This document shows, piece by piece, positions 12,742 to 22,295 of a stretch of DNA of 64,000 bases. Numbering within the stretch: the first letter of the stretch is position 1; each line of letters begins with the position of its first letter. The notes below the pieces were generated by a model. That model had not been told where the DNA came from. It ran no database searches and saw nothing but the letters and a program-made list of their open reading frames with translations. The stretch lies in the NCBI GenBank assembly GCA_021399435.1, contig JAJTUP010000014.1, forward strand, positions 930,001 to 994,000, written 5' to 3'. Origin of the DNA: Diaporthe sp. PMI_573. Lineage: Eukaryota; Ascomycota; Sordariomycetes; Diaporthales; Diaporthaceae. The position numbers and the translations under genes were made by a program.

Positions 12742-14804
12742 ATGGAGTCGACCGAGCTTCATGAGCTCGGTACGGATATTCTCGCCGCGTTTTCGGAGCT
12801 AAGCGGCGTCCAGGATATTGCCAGCCATTCCGTCGGGAAGAGGTTGATCTCAGAGGAACAACGCTTCAGGCTCTGGGCTCATAGTCTCGGCCTGCACACC
12901 CAGGGCCACTCGTCCCTGGACTACCGAGTGCGAGATGCCGTGGTAGTGAAGTCACGCCTGGCCGAGATTCTTGCCGAGCTGAAAGGACACCTAGAGAACC
13001 TTGTGTCGGTCCAAAGTGGAGAGCGCCAGCCTTTTGAAATTGGCGCCGCTGCAGCTGCGGATGCCGAGGATGGAGCATCCGATCGCGACAGCGACGCAAG
13101 GTCCACGGCCACGACGTCAACATCGCTCTCTCTTTCCAGCGATGGGACGTCGTTCCACGAGGTGGATTTCCGCATGGAAAGCATATCAGAAGCTTTGGAT
13201 GCCCTCTACAGCCTGGCCACCAAAATTAAGAACCCGAGGAATCGCCCGCAACGTGCCGTTGACGAGCTGTATAAGCACGTTCCGGTCGACGTGCGCAAAG
13301 AATTCATCCAGGAGCGTGAAGAGGCCGCCATCGCCATAATATGTCATGTCCAACGACAAGAATTGTTGCAGGGCCTGCATCATGGGGAGCTGGAGGCTTC
13401 CGGCATGAGCCATCACGAAATTCTGGAGCAGTATGCCTCGCCGTCGAACTGGTTGGTTCGCCGCGCCGGGATTTCGAACGCCAGGAGGAAACAGCAATTT
13501 ATGTATTGGAAAGAGCATGCTGAGAGGATCAGCCGCGGGCCCTCCAGCAATGCACCACCTCCTCAACCTGACAAAAGAAAACACAACGATGCCACAGCCG
13601 ACGGCAACGGGCAGCCAATACGGACACAGCCTGATCCGGGAGGACACGTGCCGACTCAGAGATCACTCGCGACATCCGCAACGAGGTTGGACGAGACCTT
13701 CATCAAGCTGGACGATCTGAAGTCCGTCATCTCGCACCAGAGCCGCGTCTCGACAGTGATGAATCTCCGCGGTGAGAGTCTGGAGTGGCCCTCTCCACCC
13801 GTTCAGACCACCAGCAGCAGCTTCTTCACCTGTCCGTACTGCAAGATCATCTGCCCCCGCAAGTACCTCGCCAAGGATGCCTGGCGGTCAGTATGCTGCT
13901 CCTCTCTTACCCCGGTCCAGTCTCAATTGCTGATAGTGGGTTCAGCGCGCACCTAATCCATGATTTACAGCCGTACCATTGCACCTTCGAGCGTTGTCAT
14001 GACTCGAATCGTATATACGGGACTCGCCAGGAGTGGTTTGAGCACGAAAGCCTCCATACGAGGGTTTGGCACTGCGCTGTCCACGGGGAAGAGTTCGAGA
14101 CGCAGCCAGAGTACACCGCGCATCTTCATGAGAAACATCCAGAGCAGAAGGCGGAGTACTTCTCTCCAGAGCTTATTGCTGCCGTCGTTGGCCCATCGAT
14201 GCGTCTTCATCGAGACTGTCCTTTCTGTCCAACAGCCTTCGCTGAAGCGAGCGAGTTACAGAAACACGTCACGTTTCATCTCGAACGGCTGGCCCTTCTT
14301 GCCCTCCCAGCGTATGACGAGGGTGGAATCAACAACCCCGAGAGGGCTTCGGACAGCCATGAGGGTCAACGTCGAGGGCGGGTCGAGTCTATCGAAGGTG
14401 ACTTCGCGGCCGAAGAGCAGCTCCTATTCACAGATATCTTCGGGTCATCTGCATCGGACCAACCCGTCCCGAAGACTGCCATGGCGGATATCCAAGAGGC
14501 CGTGAGTCGGCGAGAAGAAGAAGTGTTCTTGGCACAATGGCTAGCAGATTCTGAAGGCGCTGATGCGGATCCGTTCCAGCCGCCGGGTGAGCCTCATCCC
14601 ACAGCTTCCAAAGCGCAGGACTATGAAGGCCTAGACGAAATTCTCAGTCGAGCCTCCCAGCCAAACCTCAAGTCCAACGAGCAGCCAGCTGCGCCTGTTG
14701 AAGAGCACTTCCCGTACCTGCCGTTGAGGACCAGGGAAGAAAATTTCAACTACCGCCCGGGGTTGTCGGTCATCAGACAGCCCTTTGAGGAGTGGGAGTA
14801 CTGA
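12742..14804 (+). CDS. AcuF-type C2H2 zinc-finger domain protein
   Basis: Exons 12742-13886 and 13946-14804, 667 residues. The N-terminal helical region (FSELSG...RFRLWAHSLG...SLDYRVRDAVVVKS) is the usual start of the large fungal family annotated as AcuF-like C2H2 proteins. A Ser/Thr and acidic linker follows. The zinc-binding part comes late: CPYCKIICPRKYLAKDAWRAHLIHD, then YHCTFERC...HESLHTRVWHC, then CPFCPTAFAEASELQKHVTFHLERLALLALP, the family's signature tail. The 59-nt intron falls within the first finger and its phase restores it exactly. The role is unknown; such proteins are expanded in Pezizomycotina accessory regions and often sit with DUF7580, ankyrin or NACHT genes. Its divergent partner is the DUF7580 gene. 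Confidence 0.86.
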
Positions 14805-15351
14805 TAAAGCGTAAAGAGGGAGTCATTGTGTGTGTCCTTCAGAGTAAGTCGAGGAGAGAATCTAGGCTATGGCTGCAGGACGACTGCAGTTGCCTCTCTG
14901 ACTGCGGGACCCTATCTCAAGTCGTCTATGTTACCACGGTCAAGACAATGCAGAGGACACGCCTTTGGTGAGTATAAAAATGGGGAAGCATGCCCTCGTT
15001 TCTGTCTTGACTGTGATTGCCAAAGGTCTAGCAACTTGGCGTCTGCCTGGTGGTAGTAGTGCCGTTGTGTGGCCGACGGCGCAAGGATTTCTGGTGGAGC
15101 TATCCGGCCACCTGGATTAGAAGCTGTTGGTTGAATATTGTGGTATCAAGTTGTAATATCTACTGTTTAACAAGAATATCATGGCTAGATAGGAATACAG
15201 GCGCTAAAGCTAGTTAAGCAACATAGTAACGTTATGACCATAATGTCCGTCCATTGTCCGTAGATGCTATCATCAATACTATCAAGGCTTTAACATGGGC
15301 AAATTGCAAGCTACTAGATGTGTGAATGCCAGCCCAGAGCCTCCGGCCTGG
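14805..15351. other. Intergenic, partly AT-rich
   Basis: No gene supported. From about 15120 to 15290 the sequence is AT-rich and TA-rich, like the other decayed tracts of this island. Confidence 0.5.
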
Positions 15352-15915
15352 TTAGGATTCCAGTTTATCGCGAAGGACTTCATACTTGCACATCAGAATG
15401 CCGCTCTTCTCGAGCCTCTGCGTGCTGACCAGCCCAAGTCGAAAGCCATGCGGGCTCACCGCCTCCGATGTCATTTCGATCAGCCTGACACCGCCCGCGA
15501 GCAGGACGGGCATGATGGCCGTCTCGACCGTATCCACAAGCCCGGCACGAAAGCATAAGCCCGCCAGCTGGCCACCCCCGAAGAGCCAAATGTCCCTGCC
15601 CTCGCCAGCCTTCAGCGCCGCGATGTGTTCGACTGCCGCTCCCGCCTCGATGATGGTCACGCCCGGCCAGTCGACGGACTTCATCTGGCTGCTCACAACA
15701 ACCACGGTGTCCCTCGGCCGGCCGATGAGCGGGTTCTGATTCCCGAGTCCAACCATGTACTCCCACGTCTTGCGGCCGAGGATGAACGTCCCGAATTCCG
15801 CGTACAGCTGTTCGAAGTCGATCGTTTCGTCATGCACGATCCAGTCCGCTGATCCATCCGGAGGCGCGATGAATCCGTCCACCGACACAGCGACATTATA
15901 CCTCAGTCGACGCAT
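15352..15915 (-). CDS. RibD C-terminal / dihydrofolate-reductase-like family protein
   Basis: Single exon, 187 residues, starting MRRLRYNVAVSVDGFIAPPD. Family features of the RibD_C/DHFR-like fold (PF01872) are clear: the first strand with SVDGFIA, the TFILGRKTWEYM helix corresponding to the DHFR NADPH-binding region, VVVSSQ, and the LFGGGQL glycine motif near residue 117. These are NAD(P)H-dependent reductases of the YyaP/YwjB type, mostly bacterial and with unknown substrates; DHFR or riboflavin reductase activity should not be assumed. The lack of introns and the compact bacterial size fit old horizontal transfer, but some fungal relatives exist. It stands alone between AT-rich tracts. Confidence 0.85.
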   Translation of the reverse strand: MRRLRYNVAVSVDGFIAPPDGSADWIVHDETIDFEQLYAEFGTFILGRKTWEYMVGLGNQNPLIGRPRDTVVVVSSQMKSVDWPGVTIIEAGAAVEHIAALKAGEGRDIWLFGGGQLAGLCFRAGLVDTVETAIMPVLLAGGVRLIEMTSEAVSPHGFRLGLVSTQRLEKSGILMCKYEVLRDKLES

Positions 15916-16539
15916 GCTTGGTTCCGTAGACGAGGCGATTATGCTTGTTGAGGTGTTGTGGAGGTGGTATGTCTCGGTCAGGTGACCTCGTCAGGCGGTG
16001 TGATCCCCTATGCGGCCAAGGTGGGCTTTGACTGGCTTACTGCGAGAGACGACCAGCATTAGCACAACAAGGGAAGGACGACCATTCCGGCAAGGATAGG
16101 ATGAGCGGGCGCGGTTTTAGGGGGATGGCCTTACCCCCCATACCAGACCACCGCCCAGGCCGGGATGCCAAGTGCCTAGGCAGGCTCGTCTCCTGTCGCC
16201 TGACAAAGAAGGTCGCAGGGCCGTAATACTGTCAGAATTATAGTGCTACCTGAATTAGCAGCCGCAGAACAGGATACTATCCTATGAGATACCCTTCACA
16301 AGATGCCCTACTACTGTAGGAGGTTATATGAGTCTGGGCAGTGAGGACTGCCCGAGGGTACACGGTACATGTACAGGTACTTAAGTGGATGTTGTGGTAG
16401 GGTAGCGGGTACTCGAGCAAAGCTCGTACTGCAATACCGCGAACATTTGGGACTTCACTTGAGAAATCGTTTGCATTACAGTCCGTATTTTAAAGAAAAG
16501 GCCGAATCATTGTTTCAACTTCATGCTACTGTGGCGTAC
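15916..16539. other. Intergenic, decayed repeat-like sequence
   Basis: No gene supported. At 16337-16352 there is a perfect inverted repeat, GGCAGT-gagg-ACTGCC. A close match lies at 24157-24172 at the other end of the island. Confidence 0.45.
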
Positions 16540-18258
16540 TCAGCCCAATCGCACACTCCCACCGGCTGCACTCCCCCCAACCGCATTTTCACCAACCGCA
16601 TTTCCTCCTGTTCCCGTACCTCCTGTCAGCGGAACTTCTCCACGGTATGAATGCCATAAGGCCTCGATGTCCCCACCAGCTGCAAATCCACCTTCCGCCT
16701 CGCCGTCCGGACCCTCACTCGTCGCATTTCCACCGACAGCGTCACCACCCCGGATGCCTGCTGCGCGTGTGGCCTCAGTAGGAGGAGCTTTATTGAGTCC
16801 CTGTTCCTGACTCGGTGATGCCATTAGACTCTTTCGAATGTTATCTAGACAGTCTAGCACCTGCAAATAACCTTGGTTGTTCATGTCAGGGAATCTGCAG
16901 ATCGTACGATGGTCTACATTCAACATGGGCTTGGCCCGATTGATCAGGCCGGCCGAGGCTGGCGAGACGATCTATTTCCAATTATTTTCGAAGACATTTG
17001 CTGTTTCTTGGCAGAATAGGACGGCGCAAAGACTTAGAGTTTCCGATAAAATTCTGGTCACTCACAATGCGATCAGTTCCGGCGACTGATGTGTTCTGTG
17101 TCTCATACAGACATTCGACAGGTGGAACCGGCTTTAGGGCAGCGAATTGTTCTTGTGCATTGACTGATGGTTGGTTAAAGGAGCTGAGCAGTTGAGTGAA
17201 AGCTTGGCCGCGGCTGACTCCAGCTCCTTTTCCAAACAAAAGCCAGAGGTCCTTCCAGTCCGCTTGCACCGTCCCTGAATGAGGAGTGCTCAGGAACAGG
17301 AGACCGCAGTGCTCCAGCTTAAGTCCCTCGACATGGAACTTCTCTAACCTGATCATCGCCTACATCGGCCAATATGTCAGGTTAGTTATCTAAAGGTGGT
17401 TTTGAATCATTAGTCGTTTCTATGAAAGGCGAACGAACCTGTCGTGCGACAATGCCTCCCAGGGAGTGACATACGAATATGATCGGACGAGAACGTTCCT
17501 AAGCTCGCTCTCCATGGTCAGCCTGTTGACGGAAGAAGAGACCGCCATAGGTTGAGAGATCTTTGGGGCTTTTTCTTGACCGTTTCTAGGGAAGAAGGGG
17601 GGAGATTACAGATGATGATCTTCGCGCCGCCGAAACACTTTGTATGAGCCCTAAAGACCATTCGTCCAACCCAGTTGTATTCTTGCTGTCCCGAAGCAAG
17701 GAGCTGTAGCCATACGCCATGACGCGGAGTCGCCCGAGTCCAGGGTGAAGATCCCGTGGTTGGGGCAGAAAGTCGCGGAGCCACATTTGCCGGCCTTCCC
17801 ACGCGAAGGTATCAAAGGCATTTCCGTTTAATCCGTGGACTGCGCATATGCTACTTAATGTTAGAGCTATTCCCTTTCGGGAAAAATTTCTCGAGCTGCA
17901 GTGAAAGGAAGGAAAAGGAGGGAGCGGGGGATTACTCAAGATCAGGCTCAGGAGCTGAGTGCAGCACCGTCAGACCTGCAAAGGTATCATCCACACTCCA
18001 ATCTGCAAGCTTAGAGCGCTTCAGTGCTCGCTTTTTTGAATCCTCAGATTGAAACGTTATTGTTCCCGTGTCCGAGTCGCCGTGGCGAGCTACGGAGACC
18101 AGCAGCGGATGAAGTGGTGTTTCATGGCGTGACTGGAACAAAGTCCATTTTGGCTTGACATCCCCAAGTTCTTGGAAGATCTGCTTCAACGACTCTGTCG
18201 ACTCAGTATCCGGGCTGATGCCCGAGACTCTGACCGTAAGGCTCGCCCGAGAGAACAT
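16540..18258 (-). CDS. SERAC1/SesB-like alpha/beta hydrolase with Gly-rich C-terminal tail
   Basis: Five minus-strand exons: 18258-17936, 17853-17610, 17498-17439, 17359-17066 and 16971-16540, giving 450 residues in consistent phase. The N-terminal 100 residues (SLTVRVSGI...) form a small domain. The hydrolase core follows: ICAVHGLNGNAFDTF, WLRDFLP, the nucleophile elbow FVCHSLGG (Ser201), LLFLSTPHSG and NVDHRTICRF (candidate His328). This is the domain found at the N-terminus of many fungal NACHT/NB-ARC proteins (SesB-like) and in the lipid-linked SERAC1. No nucleotide-binding domain follows. Instead residues ~382-450 are rich in Gly/Ala/Asn, ending GTGGNAVGENAVGGSAAGG before SVRLG. Upstream in-frame ATGs (18267, 18468) would lengthen the N-terminus. 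Confidence 0.78.
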
Positions 18259-19211
18259 TCTGGAGTGCATAGGGAGCCGGGTGAGTGTGCTTGTGTCCCG
18301 AAAGGTGAAGTGGGCGCTGACACGGGATCCGGAAAACTTCAGCTCTTTATCATGAGGGCGGGGAGTATGCATAAATATGCAGTCTGGCGTTGCACATGCG
18401 ACAGCCTGCAGAAGAGGGGGGGCGCAGTCCGGCTGCAGCATGCTGTCGCCCAGCCATTGCAGATTCAAACAGTTCAGCAGACCGGACAGTAGCCCTTAGA
18501 CACCATCCCAATTGAATCGGGGTCGCCATTACGATTATTAAATTTATATTTGGCGTAAATACACTGATGCATTATGATCGACGATCGTCGACACATACTG
18601 TTAGATGTATACTTACGTTAGTGTGCATCTTTACTAAACTGACTGTCATAGAGCTATAATTATGTTTATTGTCAATTGACCTTTCCATCTTCCCTCCTAC
18701 ACTGACATCTTTGAACTTTTAATAGATCCACTCCTCCTCCTTACTACACTAGGGCACTCCCTGTGACGGCGAGGCTTTATTAGACTGCTCTAGAGCCTCG
18801 AAGAAATCATGGAGGACTCTACACCCATGCAAGTGACCTTCCATCCCCAGGCTATGATGCAGCTGTACATGGTGCCGTTGCCCTTCACTGCTGTTCACCG
18901 GTTGCAACATCAGCAGGCTGTGTGCCTTCGCCGATATGCATGACCTCCAAGGCGTTGCCCGTGTTACGAACCTAAGTGTATGGTTAAAGAAAGTCTGCCT
19001 CGCGATTCACCTTCCAAAGGATGACATTGGGCAGCCGAAAGACTTGCAGGTATGCGTGATCAGCTAGAGAAAGTCGTTGTCACCATCAGCTCCCGGCCTT
19101 GACATCTATATAAGGAGAACAAGGCTCCTAGAGTCTACCAGAAATATCCAGAAAACCACAGAAGTTCACACTCAAAAATTTCCCAAACTTGATTCGAGCA
19201 TTGCCGTCGCC
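18259..19211. promoter_or_regulatory. Divergent intergenic region, hydrolase / Ubl gene
   Basis: No gene seen in 950 bases; 18530-18740 is AT-rich. A TATATAAG box at 19107-19114 lies 98 bases upstream of the ubiquitin-like gene start, a sensible core-promoter distance. Confidence 0.5.
19107..19114 (+). promoter_or_regulatory. TATA box of the Ubl gene
   Basis: TATATAAG, 98 bases upstream of the ATG at 19212. Confidence 0.45.
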
Positions 19212-19900
19212 ATGGTGGTCAACTTCAAGTGTATCATTCAAAGCACGAATGACAAAGGTAATTACAGCGTCCCAAACGATATCATTGATGTTATCTACTG
19301 ATCACCCATTCGTCTCAAGGACCTCAGCCCAAGAGTTTTGATCTCTCCGAGAAGAAGGAGACCGTCTTGATCAAGGCTTTGCGGACGAAGATCCAGAACA
19401 AATACAACATCGAGGGCTTGGTCAGCATCCATCGTTCCCACAAGGATGCTAAAACAGGCAAATTAGTCCCCGACCCAGAGCTTAAAGGCGTTGATATGAC
19501 CCTCAAGGAGGATGAGACCATATTTGTCCTCTATAACGAGAAAATCAACGTTGCTTCTGGCGGATATGGCGAGGGCGCGCAAATCAGGTCGGGGATCGGC
19601 TTTGCGGAGGGAGGCCACGGCGTCGGGGGCTCACGAGATGAAAAGGGCAACACCGTGGGAGGTGACGGGGCTGGCGGGGACGCGTACGGGAAAGATATTA
19701 CCGGCGCCGGCGGCGAGGGCTTCGGAGGCACCGCGGTCCCGACGGCGCCTGACAAGACTGGGGAGGCTGGGGATGGAATCGGTGGTCGGCTAGCTCAAAC
19801 GCTGCATTCTGGCCGGGACCATACTACACGTGGAGATCAGGCAGCGCCCAAGGCCGGCAGCTCCACTCATGGGCACCGCGGCAAGTCGGCGAAAGCCTGA
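19212..19900 (+). CDS. Putative ubiquitin-like (beta-grasp) protein with Gly-rich tail
   Basis: Exons 19212-19257 and 19320-19900, 208 residues. I do not recognise a named family. Residues 3-87 read as a beta-grasp fold: strand NFKCIIQS, a second strand KSFDLSEK, a helix VLIKALRTKIQNKYNI, strand VSIHRSH, and a final strand after MTLKEDETIFVLY. Order and spacing match ubiquitin, including a helix of the 'VKAKIQDK' type and a terminal 'hydrophobic-x-hydrophobic' strand; a Gly-Gly follows at 96-97. Residues 96-153 are Gly-rich (KGNTVGGDGAGGDAYG, AEGGHGVGGS), similar to the tail of the neighbouring hydrolase. The C-terminus is basic and polar. The gene diverges from the hydrolase. The fold assignment is inference from pattern, not from a search. 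Confidence 0.6.
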
Positions 19901-20390
19901 GTATCGAAATCGTTCGATGGTGTCTGGAATGACAGCTGGATGGAGACCCTTTTCTTCCCGTTTAGTTATAGTGATGACCCTTTGGTATCTAGGACACCAA
20001 TGAATGCATTTGTGCTTCTCTAATGACTACCGATTCGATTCCCTCCGCAGCAACTACACTTGGCGAGGTAGATATGCCTAGTACTGAAACCGGCATTAAG
20101 CCGGTAACAGATCAGGCGATATCCGGATCCGAAGTCCTGCATTGCATTGGTACCACCGAACGTTCCGTAATCAAATAGCTGAGCTGCTGCATGGTCAGAC
20201 ATCTGACTGGGAGTTGATCTTGATGTTGATTCGCCGCGTACATATGTAGGCTGGCAGTGCCCTGTACTGCCTGCCTGTTCTGCACGCCCAGAGGCCATCC
20301 TGGAGCATCGATCTCACCCATCTTTCGAATTAGTTAAATCCACGCCCCCTCCGTCTTCTCAGGCACTTCTCCTACCTACCAAGATTTTCG

Positions 20391-20519
20391 ATGGGAGCTG
20401 ATGGTGATGAGGCTAATTACGGCAACACCGATTGGACCAGAGTCATGAGGCTCTATGGACGCGATAGAGTCATCTCCGGAGGCTCACGAAGGACCAGTCA
20501 AAAGATTAATATGCTGTAA
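20391..20519 (+). CDS. Possible small ORF or upstream exon, 42 codons
   Basis: An ATG frame of 42 codons that starts MGADGDEANYGNTDW and contains VMRLYGRDRVISGG. It is too short to trust alone. The TAA stop is inside a donor-like GTAAGG, so the frame could instead be the first exon of the Gly-rich membrane protein at 20683. The V-x3-G-x-[DA]-R-V-x2-G-[GN] spacing loosely recalls short repeats seen in fungal NLR-linked signalling motifs; that likeness is my impression only. Confidence 0.25.
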   Translation: MGADGDEANYGNTDWTRVMRLYGRDRVISGGSRRTSQKINML

Positions 20520-20682
20520 GGAACAAGGTACTCCTCTATATTTCACAGGTATAATTCCACTACCTGACGCGAGACTTCACACTTGGCTCAACAGGGAGAG
20601 GTAGCGACGTAGTATTTCCATTGCCTTTGAATTGATAGACAGACGCTCGCAACATCCGGCACTAAATCCTCTGCCGCTGAAA

Positions 20683-21816
20683 ATGCTTGTTCCCAAGTAC
20701 ACAGGCTGGAAGAGAGATGTCAGAAAAAGATTACGTCCAAGCCCAGAGGAACCTGTCTCAGGTCCCGAGGATCTAAGAGCCCAGGATTCACGGAATACAC
20801 TCTCTTCACTCACCCATCTCACGAGCAACCACAACCTGGGCAAGCGTAATGACCTTGAAACGGCAAATCGCACAGTTGGAATCGTTCTCGGAGTGCTGTT
20901 CGGGGTGTTACTCGTCATTGTGGTCCCCTCGCTATGCGTCTACCGATGCACTCGCGCGCATCGAGGCCATCAGTCCAAAGGTCGGCCCATTCACCGTCGT
21001 CGAGGGCTGAAGATACTGTCGTCAGACAGGAGAAACCAGACTGAAGGTGGCCAAGGAGGCTTGGGTATGGGTGGGCAGCCGGGTGGGCAGGGGCAACCAG
21101 GCGGAGAAGGACACGGGGCTGTGGGAGCAGATTTGGTGAGTAACAACAATATTCGCGACGGCGGCAGCGGCGGGGGCGACTCTGCCGTTAGAGGGTATAA
21201 ATTCAGTCATTATCAAGACCGCCAAAACGAAGGTAATGATATACAACAAAGAGGAGGAAGTGGCACTGGCGGGACTGCTTATGGTGGAACTGGTGGCGTA
21301 GGAGGCACTGGTGGTCAAGGCGGCGAAGGAGGTTGCGGGGGCCAGGGCGGTGAGGCAACCGCTCATGCTGAGGCCTATGCCTCAGTATACGCTTTGATGA
21401 TGTGTTGCGTCCACACACCTTCAAAGCGAGGCCGGCGGAGATTATCGAGACCGGAGTCCTCCTCGTCGGCTGGGCCGCCTGGGCTGCATGGGCCGCCTGG
21501 GCTGCCTGGTCGACTTGGAATGCCTGGGCCTCAAGGACCACCAGGGGGGCAAGGGCCATCAGATTATGATGAGGGACCTGTTATAATTATCAAAAGCCTC
21601 AATGAAGGTGGCGCTGGTGGAGGAGGCCAGGCTTCCGGGGGAGAAGGAGGCCAGGGTGGCCAAGGAGGCTCGGGAGGTTTGGGAGGCGAGGGTGGAAGTG
21701 GCGGGAAAGGCAGTGCCAAAGCATCAGCCTCCACCCCAATCTACCCTCAAATGATGTGTTGTGTTTTTGTGCGGCCATACCCAGAACGTCGAGGAAGAGA
21801 ACAGAAGCACATGTAA
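20683..21816 (+). CDS. Single-pass membrane protein with collagen-like and Gly-rich repeats
   Basis: One open frame of 377 residues from the ATG at 20683; no named family recognised. Residues 64-87 (TVGIVLGVLFGVLLVIVVPS...) form one transmembrane helix followed by a basic stretch (RGHQSKGRPIHRRRG). After it come Gly-rich blocks at 121-225 and 309-344 (for example GSGTGGTAYGGTGGVGG) and a true collagen-like G-X-Y run at 264-291 (GPPGLHGPPGLPGRLGMPG). Two copies of an Ala-rich / MMCCV / basic module occur, at 239-253 and 357-372. By the positive-inside rule the basic side would put the Gly-rich part in the cytosol, with Cys pairs available for lipidation or metal binding. A GTGAGT at 21136 could be an intron donor, so the exact protein is uncertain, and an upstream exon is possible. 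Confidence 0.6.
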   Translation: MLVPKYTGWKRDVRKRLRPSPEEPVSGPEDLRAQDSRNTLSSLTHLTSNHNLGKRNDLETANRTVGIVLGVLFGVLLVIVVPSLCVYRCTRAHRGHQSKGRPIHRRRGLKILSSDRRNQTEGGQGGLGMGGQPGGQGQPGGEGHGAVGADLVSNNNIRDGGSGGGDSAVRGYKFSHYQDRQNEGNDIQQRGGSGTGGTAYGGTGGVGGTGGQGGEGGCGGQGGEATAHAEAYASVYALMMCCVHTPSKRGRRRLSRPESSSSAGPPGLHGPPGLPGRLGMPGPQGPPGGQGPSDYDEGPVIIIKSLNEGGAGGGGQASGGEGGQGGQGGSGGLGGEGGSGGKGSAKASASTPIYPQMMCCVFVRPYPERRGREQKHM

Positions 21817-22295
21817 TTCAAATGAATTGTTGAAAGCTGAGCGAGGTTGCAGAGTACATGGAGCTGCAACGATGCTATTGCGAAATCAATTGGCAAAGCG
21901 TGTTACCCCCATAGTAGGAAAGAGCTGGGTGGATCAAAGGGTTTGCCCATACTTACCTCCTTCACTTTCAACCGAGAACCTGCCTACCTTTACCCCACCA
22001 CTACCACTGGTCGAAAAGCGCACTCGACAATTGGGGACGATCAATCTGCTGTCTGGAAAGCTTCCTGTCACCTCTCACTTCCCACCTCTCACTTCTCACC
22101 TCTCACCTCACAGTCTCCTACCCCAGAACCAAACAACCTCCTACACCAGAGCGTCTCAACCTGTCAACCTCTCACCTCAGGCCTCTCAACCTCTCTCCCC
22201 AGACCCTTGCAGCCTCCTACCCCAGAGACTCTAAGCCTCTCACTCCAGAGCTTCTCAACCTCCTGCCCCACAACATCACCAAGTTCCACCTCAAG
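21817..22295. repeat. Pyrimidine-rich low-complexity leader of RBR copy 2
   Basis: From about 22070 to 22270 the + strand is almost entirely C/T with A, built from imperfect CTCTCACCT and CTCAACCT units; CTCCTACCCCAGA occurs twice, near 22124 and 22213. It ends just before the ATG at 22296, so it is probably a pyrimidine-rich promoter or 5' leader. No gene is supported here. Confidence 0.5.

Noticed and set aside
21136..21221. Intron inside the Gly-rich membrane protein (GTGAGT donor at 21136)
   Set aside because: The frame stays open through it and both choices give Gly-rich protein; not decidable without transcripts, so the unspliced model was kept.
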